Source of the DNA: JAVKFF01 sp040226215
GTDB lineage: Bacteria; Pseudomonadota; Alphaproteobacteria; DSM-16000; Inquilinaceae
Reading direction: 5' to 3'
DNA length: 64,000 nt
NCBI GenBank assembly: GCA_040226215.1
Contig: JAVKFF010000123.1
Coordinates: 1 to 64,000, forward strand
Shown here: piece by piece, positions 40,926-49,844 of the stretch
Numbering within the stretch: position 1 is the stretch's first letter
How the letters are laid out: the number at the start of each line of letters is the position of its first letter
Made by a program: the position numbers and the translations under genes
The notes under the pieces: model-generated
The model's database searches: none
Seen by the model: only the letters and a program-made list of their open reading frames with translations
What the model was told of the DNA's origin: nothing

Positions 40926-42386
40926 TTATCCGTCCGCCTTCAAGCCGCGCGTCACCGGTATGTCCAGCATGCGGATCTTCTTGCGCAGCGTATTGCGGTT
41001 CAAACCCAGCAGTCCGGCCGCCCGCACCTGGTTCCCTTTCGTCACCTCCAGCGTCAGGGTCAGCAGCGGCCGTTCGATCTCGTGCAGGATGCGATCGTAG
41101 AGCCCTGGCGGCGGCAGCGCGTCGCGATGGGCGGCGAAATAGTCGCGCAGATGACTCTCGACCGTGGCACCGATGCTCTCGCTTCGCCGGCTGCCGCCGG
41201 CGCTGTCTTCCCCGCCCGCGGCGTCGGAGAGTTCGGCGGCGATGGTGTCCTCGCCGATCACCTCCTGGGAGTACAGCACCGCCAGACGGCGCATCAGGTT
41301 CTCCAGCTCGCGCACATTGCCGGGCCAGTGATAGGCCTTCAGCCGGGCCAATGCGCCGGTGTCGATGGTCTTGGTCGGCAGCCCCTCGTCGGAGGCGAGC
41401 GCCAGGAAGTGGGCCACCAGGGCCGGAATGTCCTCCGCGCGCTCACGCAGGGGCGGCAGGCGGATCGGCACGACGTTGAGCCGGTAGAAGAGGTCCTCGC
41501 GGAACAGGCCCTGGCGGATCATCAGTCTGAGGTCGCGGTGCGTGGCGGCGACGATGCGCACGTCCGTGCGGATCGGCGTACGGCCGCCGACCGTGGTGTA
41601 CTCGCCCTCCTGCAGGACGCGAAGCAGCCTGGTCTGCGCCTCCATCGGCATGTCGCCGATCTCGTCGAGGAACAGGGTACCGCCCTCGGCCTGCTCGAAG
41701 CGGCCCGACGAGCGCTGCGTGGCCCCGGTGAAGGCGCCGCGTTCATGGCCGAAGAGTTCGGATTCGATCAGTTCGCGGGGGATCGCCGCCATGTTGATGG
41801 CGACGAAGGGGCCCTGCCGGCGCTTGCCGTAATCGTGCAGGGCGCGGGCGATCAGCTCCTTGCCGGTGCCGCTCTCACCGGAAATCATGACCGTCAGGTC
41901 GGTCGACATCAGCCGGGCGAGGACGCGGTAGATCTCCTGCATCGCCTGCGAGCGGCCGATAAGCGGCAGGGTGTCGGACGGCTCGGCCCGACCGGCACGA
42001 ATACCGTCCAGTCCGCTCGGCGCGTTCAATGCCCGCTCGACGACGTTCACCAGCTCCTTCAGGTCGAAGGGCTTGGGCAGGTACTCGAAGGCGCCCCGCT
42101 CGGTCGCCTTGACCGCCGTCAGCAGCGTGTTCTGCGCCGACATGACGATGATCCGGAGGTCCGGCCGGATCTGCTTGATGCGCGGGATCAGGTCGAGGCC
42201 GTTCTCGTCGGGCATCACCACGTCGGTGATCACGAGATCGCCCTCCCCGCCCTCGACCCATTGCCAGAGACCGGCGGCGGTCCCCGTCGACCTCACATCG
42301 TAGCCCAGCCGCCCGAGCGCCTGGCCCAGAACCGTGCGGATCGCCTTGTCGTCGTCGGCGACCAGTATGCGGGCGGCTTCGCTCAT
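40926..42386 (-). CDS. ntrC: Nitrogen regulation response regulator NtrC
   Basis: A 486-residue sigma-54 activator. Receiver domain with VADDDKAIRTVL and Asp in DLVITDVVMPDENG; AAA+ domain with Walker A GESGTGKELIARAL and intact GAFTGA (HERGAFTGATQ), Walker B GTLFLDEIGDMP; Fis-type HTH KGNQVRAAGLLGLNRNTLRK. It switches on nitrogen assimilation promoters under nitrogen limitation. The start ATG overlaps the ntrB stop (ATGA). Confidence 0.97.
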   Translation of the reverse strand: MSEAARILVADDDKAIRTVLGQALGRLGYDVRSTGTAAGLWQWVEGGEGDLVITDVVMPDENGLDLIPRIKQIRPDLRIIVMSAQNTLLTAVKATERGAFEYLPKPFDLKELVNVVERALNAPSGLDGIRAGRAEPSDTLPLIGRSQAMQEIYRVLARLMSTDLTVMISGESGTGKELIARALHDYGKRRQGPFVAINMAAIPRELIESELFGHERGAFTGATQRSSGRFEQAEGGTLFLDEIGDMPMEAQTRLLRVLQEGEYTTVGGRTPIRTDVRIVAATHRDLRLMIRQGLFREDLFYRLNVVPIRLPPLRERAEDIPALVAHFLALASDEGLPTKTIDTGALARLKAYHWPGNVRELENLMRRLAVLYSQEVIGEDTIAAELSDAAGGEDSAGGSRRSESIGATVESHLRDYFAAHRDALPPPGLYDRILHEIERPLLTLTLEVTKGNQVRAAGLLGLNRNTLRKKIRMLDIPVTRGLKADG

Positions 42387-43528
42387 GCCAGTCCGGCTTC
42401 CAGTGCGTCGCCATCGTCGTCCGGCTGTTTGCTGGCGATGGGCAGGGAGACCCGGAAAACGGTGCGGCCGGGCTCGCTGTCGAAGCCGATCACGCCGCCA
42501 TGGTCGTCGATGATCTTGGCCACCAGCGCCAGGCCCAGACCGGATCCCTTGCGCTTGGTCGTGATGAAGGGGTCGAAGAGGTGCGGGCGGAGATCTTCCG
42601 GGATGCCGGGGCCGTTGTCCTGCACGATCACGGCGATCGGCAGGAACGTGCGTGCCGAACCGCCGGGCGCGACGATCGAGACGCCCCGCTGGAAGGTCGT
42701 GCCCAGAATGATCTCGCCGCCCGTTTCCGGCGCCGCCGCGGCGGCGTTCTTCACCCGATTGAGGAAGATCTGGACGAGCTGGTCGTGGTTGCCGAAGACC
42801 GCGGGCAGCGAGGGGTCATAGCGCTCGACCAGACGCAGATGCCGGGCGAAGCCGGTCTGCGCCAGCTGTCGCACCCGCTCCAGCACGGTGTGAATGTTGA
42901 CCGCCGCGCGTTCCGGCGGCGTGGTGTCGGAGAAAACCTCCATGCGGTTGACCAGCGAGACGATGCGGTCGGCCTCGTCACAGATCAGGCGGGTGAGCGA
43001 GCGGTCCTCATCACTCGCTGTCTGCTCCAGCAACTGCGCCGCGCCGCGGATGCCGGACAGCGGGTTCTTCACCTCGTGCGCCAGCATGGCGGCCATCGCC
43101 GAGACCGACCGCGCGGCGCCGCGATGGGTGAGCTGGTTTTCGATCTGCTGGGCGATCGAACTGGGCTGCAGCATCACCACCGCGCGCTCCGGCAGTTCCG
43201 CCAGGGGAGCCACGGTCAAGGTGACGGAATGGCGGCCGATACGCGGCCCTTCGACGGAGACGCCGTGGTCCGACAGGCTGTAGCCGCGCGCCAGCACCAT
43301 GTCGGTCATCGCCACCACCGGGCTGTCCCCGGCCACGTGGTCGGTCAGCGGTCGGCCGACCAGGCCGACTTCGGAGGTCTCGAAGAACTGCTGGGCGGCC
43401 AGGTTGACGGCCTGGATGATGCGGTTCCGGTCGACCTCCACCACCGGGAACGGCAGCGCGTTCAGCAGCATGCCCGGGTTGCTCGACCGTCCGCCGCGCA
43501 GGCGGCGTATGATTGCCGTTCCCGCCAT
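42383..43528 (-). CDS. ntrB: Nitrogen regulation histidine kinase NtrB
   Basis: A 381-residue soluble kinase. A PAS domain (NALPFPVVEVDRNRIIQAVN) precedes the H box AMLAHEVKNPLSGIRGAAQL, N box FLNRVKNAAAAAPE (usually LVxNAAQA), and G boxes DNGPGIP and GSGLGLALVAK. It controls NtrC phosphorylation with PII. It begins 4 bp after dusB and overlaps ntrC. Confidence 0.96.
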   Translation of the reverse strand: MAGTAIIRRLRGGRSSNPGMLLNALPFPVVEVDRNRIIQAVNLAAQQFFETSEVGLVGRPLTDHVAGDSPVVAMTDMVLARGYSLSDHGVSVEGPRIGRHSVTLTVAPLAELPERAVVMLQPSSIAQQIENQLTHRGAARSVSAMAAMLAHEVKNPLSGIRGAAQLLEQTASDEDRSLTRLICDEADRIVSLVNRMEVFSDTTPPERAAVNIHTVLERVRQLAQTGFARHLRLVERYDPSLPAVFGNHDQLVQIFLNRVKNAAAAAPETGGEIILGTTFQRGVSIVAPGGSARTFLPIAVIVQDNGPGIPEDLRPHLFDPFITTKRKGSGLGLALVAKIIDDHGGVIGFDSEPGRTVFRVSLPIASKQPDDDGDALEAGLA

Positions 43529-43532
43529 CGCC

Positions 43533-44528
43533 TCAGGCCGCGATCTTCTGGCGGTCGTGGAAGATTTCCCCCAGCGTCGCGATCACCCGCCGCGGATCGG
43601 CCTCCGTCGCCAGCCGCGCGCGCAGGCTGGCCGCGTCCCGGAAGCCCGCGACATAGGCGGCGAGATGCTTGCGCGCCACGCGGACGCCGGTCTGGCAGCC
43701 GTAATGCGACAGCATCGCCTCGTAATGCTCGATGGCCAGGGTCCCGATCGCCGCCGGCGAGGGCGCGGCGCGCACCGGCCGCCCGGCGAGATGGTCGCCG
43801 GCCTGGGCGACGAACCACGGCCTGCCCTCCGCGCCACGGCCGATCATCACCCCGTCCGCGCCGCTTTCGGCAAGGCACCGGTCGACATCGCCGAGGTCGC
43901 GGATGTCGCCATTGGCGATGACGGGCAGGCGGGTCGCCTGCTTCACGCGGGCGATGAAAGACCAGTCCGCGTGCCCCTTGTACTTCTGCGCCCGCGTCCG
44001 GCCATGCACCGTCAGCATGGCGATGCCCGCAGCCTCGGCGATCGCCGCGATCTCCGGCGCGTTGCGGTTCTCATCGTCCCAGCCCGTGCGCATCTTCACG
44101 GTCACCGGCACCTCGACCGCCGCCACGACGGCCTTCATGATGCGGCCGGCCAGGGCTGGCTCCTGCATCAGCGCGGAACCGCAATAGCGGTTGGTGACCT
44201 TCTTCGCCGGACAGCCGAAATTCAGGTCGACGAGGACGGCGCCCTGGCCGACGGCATAGCGCGCCGCCTCGGCCATCACCTGCGGGTCGTAGCCGGCCAG
44301 CTGGATGGCCACCGGGTGCTCCTCGCGGTAGCCGATGGCGGTCTTGCGCATCTCCTTGGCGGCCACCAGCATGTCCCGGCTGGCGATCATCTCGGAAATG
44401 ACCAGGCCGCCGCCCAGCCGCCGCACCAGTTGGCGGAACGGCCGGTCGCTGATACCCGACATCGGCGCCAGGATCGCCGGGCTGTCGACGGTGATCGGGC
44501 CGATTTGCAGAGGTGGACGGATGCGCAT
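43533..44528 (-). CDS. dusB: tRNA-dihydrouridine synthase DusB (NifR3)
   Basis: A 331-residue flavin TIM-barrel enzyme that reduces uridine in tRNA D loops. The FMN region starts AILAPMSGISDRPFRQL; the active-site Cys lies in NFGCPAKKVTNRYCGSALM; later VHGRTRAQKYKGHADW and IANGDIRDL bind FMN and tRNA. First gene of the dusB-ntrB-ntrC unit. The ATG at 44528 or a GTG two codons earlier may start it. Confidence 0.95.
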   Translation of the reverse strand: MRIRPPLQIGPITVDSPAILAPMSGISDRPFRQLVRRLGGGLVISEMIASRDMLVAAKEMRKTAIGYREEHPVAIQLAGYDPQVMAEAARYAVGQGAVLVDLNFGCPAKKVTNRYCGSALMQEPALAGRIMKAVVAAVEVPVTVKMRTGWDDENRNAPEIAAIAEAAGIAMLTVHGRTRAQKYKGHADWSFIARVKQATRLPVIANGDIRDLGDVDRCLAESGADGVMIGRGAEGRPWFVAQAGDHLAGRPVRAAPSPAAIGTLAIEHYEAMLSHYGCQTGVRVARKHLAAYVAGFRDAASLRARLATEADPRRVIATLGEIFHDRQKIAA

Positions 44529-44553
44529 GCTCACGATTTAAGCACAAGGTTGA

Positions 44554-44574
44554 TTTGCCTAATTGGTGGGCAAA
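44554..44574. promoter_or_regulatory. Inverted repeat between dusB and ispDF
   Basis: TTTGCC and GGCAAA, 6-bp perfect arms with a 9-bp AT-containing spacer, lie 26-46 bp upstream of dusB in the divergent control region. They may be an operator or an NtrC-like binding site; the half sites do not fit the canonical TGCACC pattern closely. Confidence 0.35.
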
Positions 44575-44699
44575 CTAACAGCTTGTGCGCCGCCTGCAAG
44601 CGGGATTCTGCTACGCTGGCCCGCCGGAACTTGCACAAGCCGCCATCAGGGCCAACCCTTCTCTCTCCCCTTGGCGAATCGCCCACCCCAGCCTCGGCC

Positions 44700-45899
44700 A
44701 TGCGCAACCCGACCTCTCAGCCTGCCGACCAGTTTCCACCGACGTCGGAACCCGACAGCGCCGCGGTGCTGCTCGTCGCGGCGGGGGCCGGGCGCCGTTT
44801 CGGCGGCGCGCTGCCCAAGCAGTTCCAGCCCCTGCTCGGGCAGCCCGTCCTGCGCCACAGCCTCGCCGCCTTCGCCGCCCAGCCCCGGATCGGACCCATA
44901 TTTCTGGTTGTGCACGCCGATTATTTCGATGTCGCGCGGGAAGCTGCTCAGGGCTTCGAGGTCAGGCTTGTCCAGGGTGGCGATAGCCGCCAGGAATCGG
45001 TTCGCCGTGGACTTGAGGCAATGTCTCAGGAAAATTATGATACCGTATTGATACATGATGGTGTTCGCCCGTTGGTGTCCGGCCGGCTGATCGCCGACGT
45101 CCAGGCCTTGTCCGGGACCGGTGTCGCCGCCCTGCCCGCCTTGCGTGTGGTGGACACGCTGAAGCGGATCGACCGTGGGGGTTGTAGAACCGAAAATAGA
45201 GAAGACCTTTTCCGCGCGCAGACTCCCCAGGGCTTCCCCTTTGCCGCCATCCTGGCGGCCCACCGGCGTTTCGCGGATCACGCGGTGACCGACGACATCG
45301 CGCTAGCGGAGCTGGCGGGGCTGACGGTCGGCATGGTTGATGGCGAGGAGGACAATCTCAAGATCACCACACCTGAGGATCTCCACCGGGCCGAACGCAT
45401 CCTGCTGTCGCGCCTGGGCGACGTACGTACGGGTACGGGCTTCGACGTGCACCGGTTCGACGCCTCGCGCGATCTCTGGCTCGGCGGCGTGAAACTTCCC
45501 GAAAAGCCCGGTCTTGCCGGTCACTCCGACGCCGATGTGGCGCTGCACGCGATCACCGATGCGGTCCTGGGCTGCCTTGCCGATGGCGATATCGGCGTGC
45601 ATTTCAGCCCGCAGGACCCGCGTTGGCGCGGTGCCGCCTCCAGCCAATTCCTGCACGACGCCTGCGCGCGCGTGCGACAACGCGGCGGCGTCATCGCCCA
45701 TATCGACCTGACGCTGATCGGCGAGCGCCCGCGCATCGGTCCTCACCGCCAGGCGATCCGCGAGTCCATCGCCGGGATCGCCGGTCTGCCGGTCGACCGG
45801 ATCAGCGTGAAGGCCACGACCACCGAGCGTCTCGGCTTCACCGGCCGCGAGGAAGGCATGGCCGCGCAGGCCACCGTCACGGTAAGACTGCCCGCATGA
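44700..45899 (+). CDS. ispDF: Bifunctional MEP-pathway enzyme IspD/IspF
   Basis: A 399-residue fusion for isoprenoid synthesis. Residues about 22-230 are IspD (VLLVAAGAGRRFGGALPKQF, DTVLIHDGVRP, ITTPEDLHRAE), which makes CDP-methylerythritol. Residues about 240-399 are IspF (TGTGFDVHRF, GHSDADVALHAITDA, KATTTERLGFTGREEGMAAQ), which forms the cyclodiphosphate. The fused form is typical of Alphaproteobacteria. The ATG at 44700 fits the IspD start; the long frame upstream crosses dusB. Two AT-rich codon patches occur at about 45010-45075 and 45180-45215. The stop overlaps pgpA. Confidence 0.96.
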   Translation: MRNPTSQPADQFPPTSEPDSAAVLLVAAGAGRRFGGALPKQFQPLLGQPVLRHSLAAFAAQPRIGPIFLVVHADYFDVAREAAQGFEVRLVQGGDSRQESVRRGLEAMSQENYDTVLIHDGVRPLVSGRLIADVQALSGTGVAALPALRVVDTLKRIDRGGCRTENREDLFRAQTPQGFPFAAILAAHRRFADHAVTDDIALAELAGLTVGMVDGEEDNLKITTPEDLHRAERILLSRLGDVRTGTGFDVHRFDASRDLWLGGVKLPEKPGLAGHSDADVALHAITDAVLGCLADGDIGVHFSPQDPRWRGAASSQFLHDACARVRQRGGVIAHIDLTLIGERPRIGPHRQAIRESIAGIAGLPVDRISVKATTTERLGFTGREEGMAAQATVTVRLPA

Positions 45900-46387
45900 T
45901 CGGTTTCGCGCATCCGCCTGGCGGCCTGCCCCGCTTCCACCCGGCAACGCTTGTCGCCACCTTCTTCTGGGTCGGCCGGCTGACCCCGGCCTCCGGCACC
46001 TGGGGCTCGCTCGCCGCCGCGCTCACCGGCTGGGGACTATTCGCCTGGGGCGGGAAAACGGCTCTCCTGGCAGGCGTGACACTGTCCATCCTCCTTGGTA
46101 TATGGGCCGCACAGAAGATCGAGCGGCGCGGCGTGCACGATCCGCGGACCATCGTCATCGACGAGGTCGCCGGCCAGTGGCTGACCCTTCTGGTGCTGCC
46201 GGAACCCGATATTCTTTTCATTGCGCTGGCCTTTCTGCTTTTTCGCCTTTTTGATGTGCTGAAGCCATGGCCGATCCGTGCCGCCGACCGGCGGATCGGC
46301 GGCGGTATCGGCGTCATGGTCGACGATCTGATGGCGGCCGTCGCCGCGGCGGGCTGCCTGTGGGCAATCCTGCACATGGTCGCCTGA
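45896..46387 (+). CDS. pgpA: Phosphatidylglycerophosphatase A
   Basis: A 163-residue inner-membrane phosphatase that makes phosphatidylglycerol. The family signature is TPASGTWGSLAA near the N-terminus and IVIDEVAGQWLTLL in the middle, with the late FRLFDVLKPWPI. Three or more hydrophobic segments are visible. The ATG overlaps the ispDF stop (ATGA), which indicates translational coupling, and cinA follows at 11 bp. The segment at about 46200-46260 is T-rich. Confidence 0.94.
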   Translation: MIGFAHPPGGLPRFHPATLVATFFWVGRLTPASGTWGSLAAALTGWGLFAWGGKTALLAGVTLSILLGIWAAQKIERRGVHDPRTIVIDEVAGQWLTLLVLPEPDILFIALAFLLFRLFDVLKPWPIRAADRRIGGGIGVMVDDLMAAVAAAGCLWAILHMVA

Positions 46388-46398
46388 GGCGCCGGGCG

Positions 46399-46893
46399 AT
46401 GTTCGATTCCACGCTATTGCAGGCGGCCGAGACGCTCCTCGATCTCTGTCGCAAAGAACGAAAGACCCTGGCCTGCGCGGAGAGTTGTACCGGCGGCCTG
46501 ATCACGGCGATTCTGACCGCCGTGCCGGGCTCCTCCGACGTGGTCGACCGCGGCTTCGTCACCTACTCCAATGGTGCCAAGTCGGAGATGCTGGGCGTGG
46601 ATCCGCACATGATCGAACGCCATGGCGCGGTCTCCGCGGAGGTCGCCCGGGCGATGGCCCAGGGCGCCATCCGGCATTCCGCCGCCGACGTCGCGGTCTC
46701 CGTGACCGGCATAGCGGGTCCCGGTGGGGCGACACCGGGCAAGCCTGTCGGCCTCGTCTTCATCGGCTGGATGCAACGGGGCGGTGTGCCGATGGCGGCA
46801 CGACACGTTTTCGAGGGCGACAGACAGGCCATAAGGGAGGCCGCCGCCAGGGAGGTCATAACCACTACTTTCGTGGATGCCGTACGGCGATGA
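46399..46893 (+). CDS. CinA-family nicotinamide-nucleotide amidohydrolase (PncC-type)
   Basis: A 164-residue stand-alone CinA C-terminal domain that deamidates NMN in pyridine nucleotide recycling. It has LACAESCTGGLITAILT with the catalytic Ser, SDVVDRGFVTYSNGAK with Tyr, and the VSVTGIAGPGGATPGKPVGL block. The CinA N-terminal part is absent, as in many proteobacteria. Its stop overlaps the next start. Confidence 0.95.
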   Translation: MFDSTLLQAAETLLDLCRKERKTLACAESCTGGLITAILTAVPGSSDVVDRGFVTYSNGAKSEMLGVDPHMIERHGAVSAEVARAMAQGAIRHSAADVAVSVTGIAGPGGATPGKPVGLVFIGWMQRGGVPMAARHVFEGDRQAIREAAAREVITTTFVDAVRR

Positions 46894-47795
46894 GCACCGG
46901 CCGGATGTTCGACCGCTACGTCACCGTCGACTGGAGCGCGGCGGCCACACCAAGAACGGGTGCCGACAGCATCTGGATCGCCGCCCTCACGCCTGGTGCG
47001 TCACCCGGCACGATCAACCCAGGAACCCGCGCCGAGGCGATCGACATCGTCGCCGACCTCATGGCCGACGACCGGCGGACCGGCCGGCGGACGCTGTTCG
47101 GCTTCGATTTCCCCTTCGGCTATCCGGTCGGTACCGTGGCCGCGCTCCGGGTGCTGCCCGGCAACTGGCGTGGCGTCTGGAAATTGCTGCGCACCCTGAT
47201 CGTCGACCGGGCCGACAACTGGAACAACCGCTTCGCCGTGGCGGGCGAGCTGAACCGTCGCATCGGTGCCGGAGAGGGTCCCTTCTGGGGCTGCCCCCGC
47301 GCGCAGGTGACGCGACATCTGTCCGGCACCAGACCGGATTACGCGAACATCCCGCTGCCGGAACGCCGGATGGTTGACAACCCGCAGCGCTTCCGCACCG
47401 CCGGCCTGCCGGGTGCGCCACAGCCGGTTTGGAAGCTCTTCACGGCGGGCAGCGTCGGCGGCCAGGCGCTGACCGGCATCGCCACGCTCGCCCGCCTGCT
47501 GCGTGAGCGTCCCGATCTGGCCCAGGGCACGCGAATCTGGCCGCTCGATACCGGCATGCAGGCGCCCTATGCCGCGGCCTCTGTCTGGGTCGAGCTCTAT
47601 CCGACCATGTTCGCCGACCGCCCGGCGACAGGCCAGGTCAAGGACGAGGCGCAGGTTGTCGGCGCCGCCCGATGGCTCGGGGAAGCCGATAGCGCAGGGC
47701 GGCTCCCCGCCCTGTTCCGGCGTCCGTCCGGGGTTTCCGATGCCCAGGCCGCTGCCATCGTCCGGGAGGAAGGCTGGATATTCGGCCTGCCCTGA
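46890..47795 (+). CDS. Conserved-looking hypothetical protein, 301 residues
   Basis: I do not firmly recognise this protein. It begins FDRYVTVDWSAAATPRTGAD with an Asp in a strand (VTVDWSA), followed by a second acidic strand LFGFDFPFGYPVG and a late PTMFADRP and EAQVVGAARWL. This pattern resembles an RNase H-like fold, as in DUF429-type predicted nucleases, but the match is by eye only. No membrane segment or signal peptide is present. The ATG overlaps the cinA stop codon, so it is translated with the ispDF-pgpA-cinA unit and may be an NTP or nucleic acid processing enzyme. Confidence 0.75.
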   Translation: MSTGRMFDRYVTVDWSAAATPRTGADSIWIAALTPGASPGTINPGTRAEAIDIVADLMADDRRTGRRTLFGFDFPFGYPVGTVAALRVLPGNWRGVWKLLRTLIVDRADNWNNRFAVAGELNRRIGAGEGPFWGCPRAQVTRHLSGTRPDYANIPLPERRMVDNPQRFRTAGLPGAPQPVWKLFTAGSVGGQALTGIATLARLLRERPDLAQGTRIWPLDTGMQAPYAAASVWVELYPTMFADRPATGQVKDEAQVVGAARWLGEADSAGRLPALFRRPSGVSDAQAAAIVREEGWIFGLP

Positions 47796-47865
47796 GTTGG
47801 GCGCTTCACGAAGCGGGCAATCCATGCTTGGATGGACGCGAACAAAAACGGAACAGTGGGCAGCC

Positions 47866-48255
47866 ATGAAGCTCGGATACGTCATTCTCTATGTGCCCGA
47901 TGTGGGCGCCGCCATCGGCTTCTACGCACGGGCCTTCGGGCTCGATCACCGCTTTGTCCATGACAGCGGCACCTATGGGGAACTCGACACCGGCGCCACG
48001 GTCCTCGCCTTCGCCGCGGAGACGCTGACCGAGGACAACGGCGTCCGGATGGTGGCGGCGCGGCCAGAAGCGGCGGCACCGGCGATGGAAATCGCGCTGG
48101 TGACCGACGACGTGGCGGGTGGCTAAGCGCGGGCGATCGCGGCCGGCGCGACGCCGCAGTCACCACCGGCGCGCAAGCCCTGGGGCCAGACGGTGGCCTA
48201 TGTCAGGGACCCGAACGGGTTCCTGGTGGAGATCTGCTCGCCGGTCGGGGGCTGA
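47866..48255 (+). pseudogene. VOC-family (glyoxalase-like) protein interrupted by in-frame TAA
   Basis: A 130-codon vicinal-oxygen-chelate domain gene. It starts MKLGYVILYVPDVGAAIGFY, with GVRMVAARPE and MEIALVTDDVAGG in the middle. Codon 87 (48124-48126) is TAA. The same frame then continues ARAIAAGATPQSPPARKPWG and ends with the typical VAYVRDPNGFLVEICSP, stopping at 48253-48255. The codon was probably TAT or TAC (Tyr). Full length would be normal. The product would be truncated by a third and lose the C-terminal metal Glu of LVEICSP. It converges with the COQ10-like gene. Confidence 0.85.
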
Positions 48256-48265
48256 GCCCCCGTCA

Positions 48266-48739
48266 TCAATCGCTGCCGGAGCGCACCGACAATTCGACCG
48301 CGCGCGATTCCACCGTGTAAAGCGCGTCGGCGCGCTTCTCGAAGGCGCTGACGATCTTCTTGTAGGCCTGATGGAAGAGGCCGCCGATCAGGTTCTGTAG
48401 CACCCGGCTGCGGAATTCATAGTCGACCGAGAAATCCACCAGCGTGCCATCCGGATGGTCGGTGAAGATCCAGCGGTTGTTGAGATATCTCAGCGGTCCC
48501 TCGACATATTCCACATGGATTTCCTCCGGCCGTCGCAGGTGCACCCGGCTGGTGAAACGCTCGCGGACCATCTTGAAGCCGATCACCAGGTCGGCGACCA
48601 GGTGATCGTCCGTCTTCTCCCGGATTCGCGCCGCCAGGCACCAGGGCAGGAACTCTGGATAGCGGCCGACATCGGCGACCATGTCGAAGATCTTGTCCCG
48701 GCTGTGGGGAAGGACGCGCTGCTCGGCGTGGACACCCAT
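48266..48739 (-). CDS. COQ10/RatA-like START-domain protein
   Basis: A 157-residue polyketide-cyclase/START fold protein. Landmarks are the early Phe-rich IFDMVADVGRYPEFLPWC and the late VDFSVDYEFRSRVLQNLIGG with YKKIVSAFEKRA. It matches the COQ10/RatA family. In Alphaproteobacteria this gene next to lipA is taken as a ubiquinone-binding protein; the RatA ribosome-association toxin name comes from E. coli and need not apply. It begins 10 bp after lipA. Confidence 0.9.
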   Translation of the reverse strand: MGVHAEQRVLPHSRDKIFDMVADVGRYPEFLPWCLAARIREKTDDHLVADLVIGFKMVRERFTSRVHLRRPEEIHVEYVEGPLRYLNNRWIFTDHPDGTLVDFSVDYEFRSRVLQNLIGGLFHQAYKKIVSAFEKRADALYTVESRAVELSVRSGSD

Positions 48740-48749
48740 GATTGCGGCC

Positions 48750-49742
48750 CTACTCCGCCGGTGCGGCGGCGTTGGCGAGATCCGCCAGCGTCATGCTCTC
48801 CATGCCGGCGAGCTTGGCCTCCCGCGCGGCGCGCAGGCGCGCGAAGTCGTCGCCGGCCAGATAGGAGGAACGGGTGAGCGGCGAGGCGGAAACCATCAGG
48901 AAGCCCTTGCCGCGGGCCACCTTCTCGTAGGTCTTGAACTCCTCGGGCGTGACGAAGCGGTCGACCGGTGCGTGCTTCAGGGTCGGCTGCAGGTACTGCC
49001 CGATGGTCAGGAAGTCGACATCGGCCGAGCGCAGATCGTCCATCACCTGGTAGACCTCCTCCGCGCTCTCCCCCAAGCCGACCATCAGGCCGGACTTGGT
49101 GAAGACGGACGGGTCGAGTTCCTTCGCCTTGGCGAGCAACTGCAGCGAGGTGAAGTAGCGCGCGCCGGGGCGGATCGACGGGTAGAGCCGCGGCACGGTC
49201 TCGAGGTTGTGGTTGAAGACGTCGGGCCCACCCGCGACAACCTCCTCCACGGCGCCAGGCTTGTTCTTGAAGTCCGGCGTCAGGATCTCGATCGTGGTGT
49301 CGGGAGAGGACTGGCGCAGCGCCCGGATGGTGTGGGCGAAATGCGCCGCGCCTCCATCCGCCAGATCGTCGCGGTCGACCGAGGTGATGACGATGTGGTT
49401 GAGCCCGAGTTCGCCACAGGCCTCTGCGACGTGTTCCGGCTCGAAGGGATCGAGCGCATCCGGCCGGCCGGTGGCGACGTTGCAGAAGGCGCAGGCACGC
49501 GTGCACACCGCGCCCATGATCATCACCGTGGCGTGGCCATGGCTCCAGCACTCGCCGATGTTCGGGCAGGCCGCCTCCTCGCAGACCGTGTTCAGGTGCA
49601 GCTTGCGCATGAGCGCCCGGGTCTCCTGATATTCCTTGGAGACCGGTGCCTTGACCCGGATCCAGCTCGGCTTGCGCTGGATCGGGCTGTCGGGACGCTT
49701 GGCCTTTTCCGGATGGCGGATACGGTCAGATGCCAGCGGCAT
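48750..49742 (-). CDS. lipA: Lipoyl synthase
   Basis: A 330-residue radical SAM enzyme that inserts two sulphurs into octanoyl domains. The auxiliary cluster Cys set is CEEAACPNIGEC, the radical SAM motif is CTRACAFCNV, and the C-terminal RSSYLAGDDF Ser region ends the fold. It supplies lipoate for the E2 and E1-beta lipoyl domains encoded just upstream (minus direction). Confidence 0.97.
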   Translation of the reverse strand: MPLASDRIRHPEKAKRPDSPIQRKPSWIRVKAPVSKEYQETRALMRKLHLNTVCEEAACPNIGECWSHGHATVMIMGAVCTRACAFCNVATGRPDALDPFEPEHVAEACGELGLNHIVITSVDRDDLADGGAAHFAHTIRALRQSSPDTTIEILTPDFKNKPGAVEEVVAGGPDVFNHNLETVPRLYPSIRPGARYFTSLQLLAKAKELDPSVFTKSGLMVGLGESAEEVYQVMDDLRSADVDFLTIGQYLQPTLKHAPVDRFVTPEEFKTYEKVARGKGFLMVSASPLTRSSYLAGDDFARLRAAREAKLAGMESMTLADLANAAAPAE

Positions 49743-49844
49743 GATGGACGTGCTTCCTGGGAGCGCGGTTGCTGTCTAGTGGAACATAGGGACCGGCGCC
49801 GTCCGGTCCAAGCGGTGCCGGGACATTCCGCCCCCCGGCCCTGG

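Noticed and set aside
43299..44699. Extension of ispDF to 866 residues
   Set aside because: The added part is antisense to ntrB and dusB and unlike IspD; the family start is at 44700.
47866..48255. A frameshift as the cause of the VOC gene break
   Set aside because: The reading frame is the same before and after the TAA, so it is a nonsense change and not an indel.
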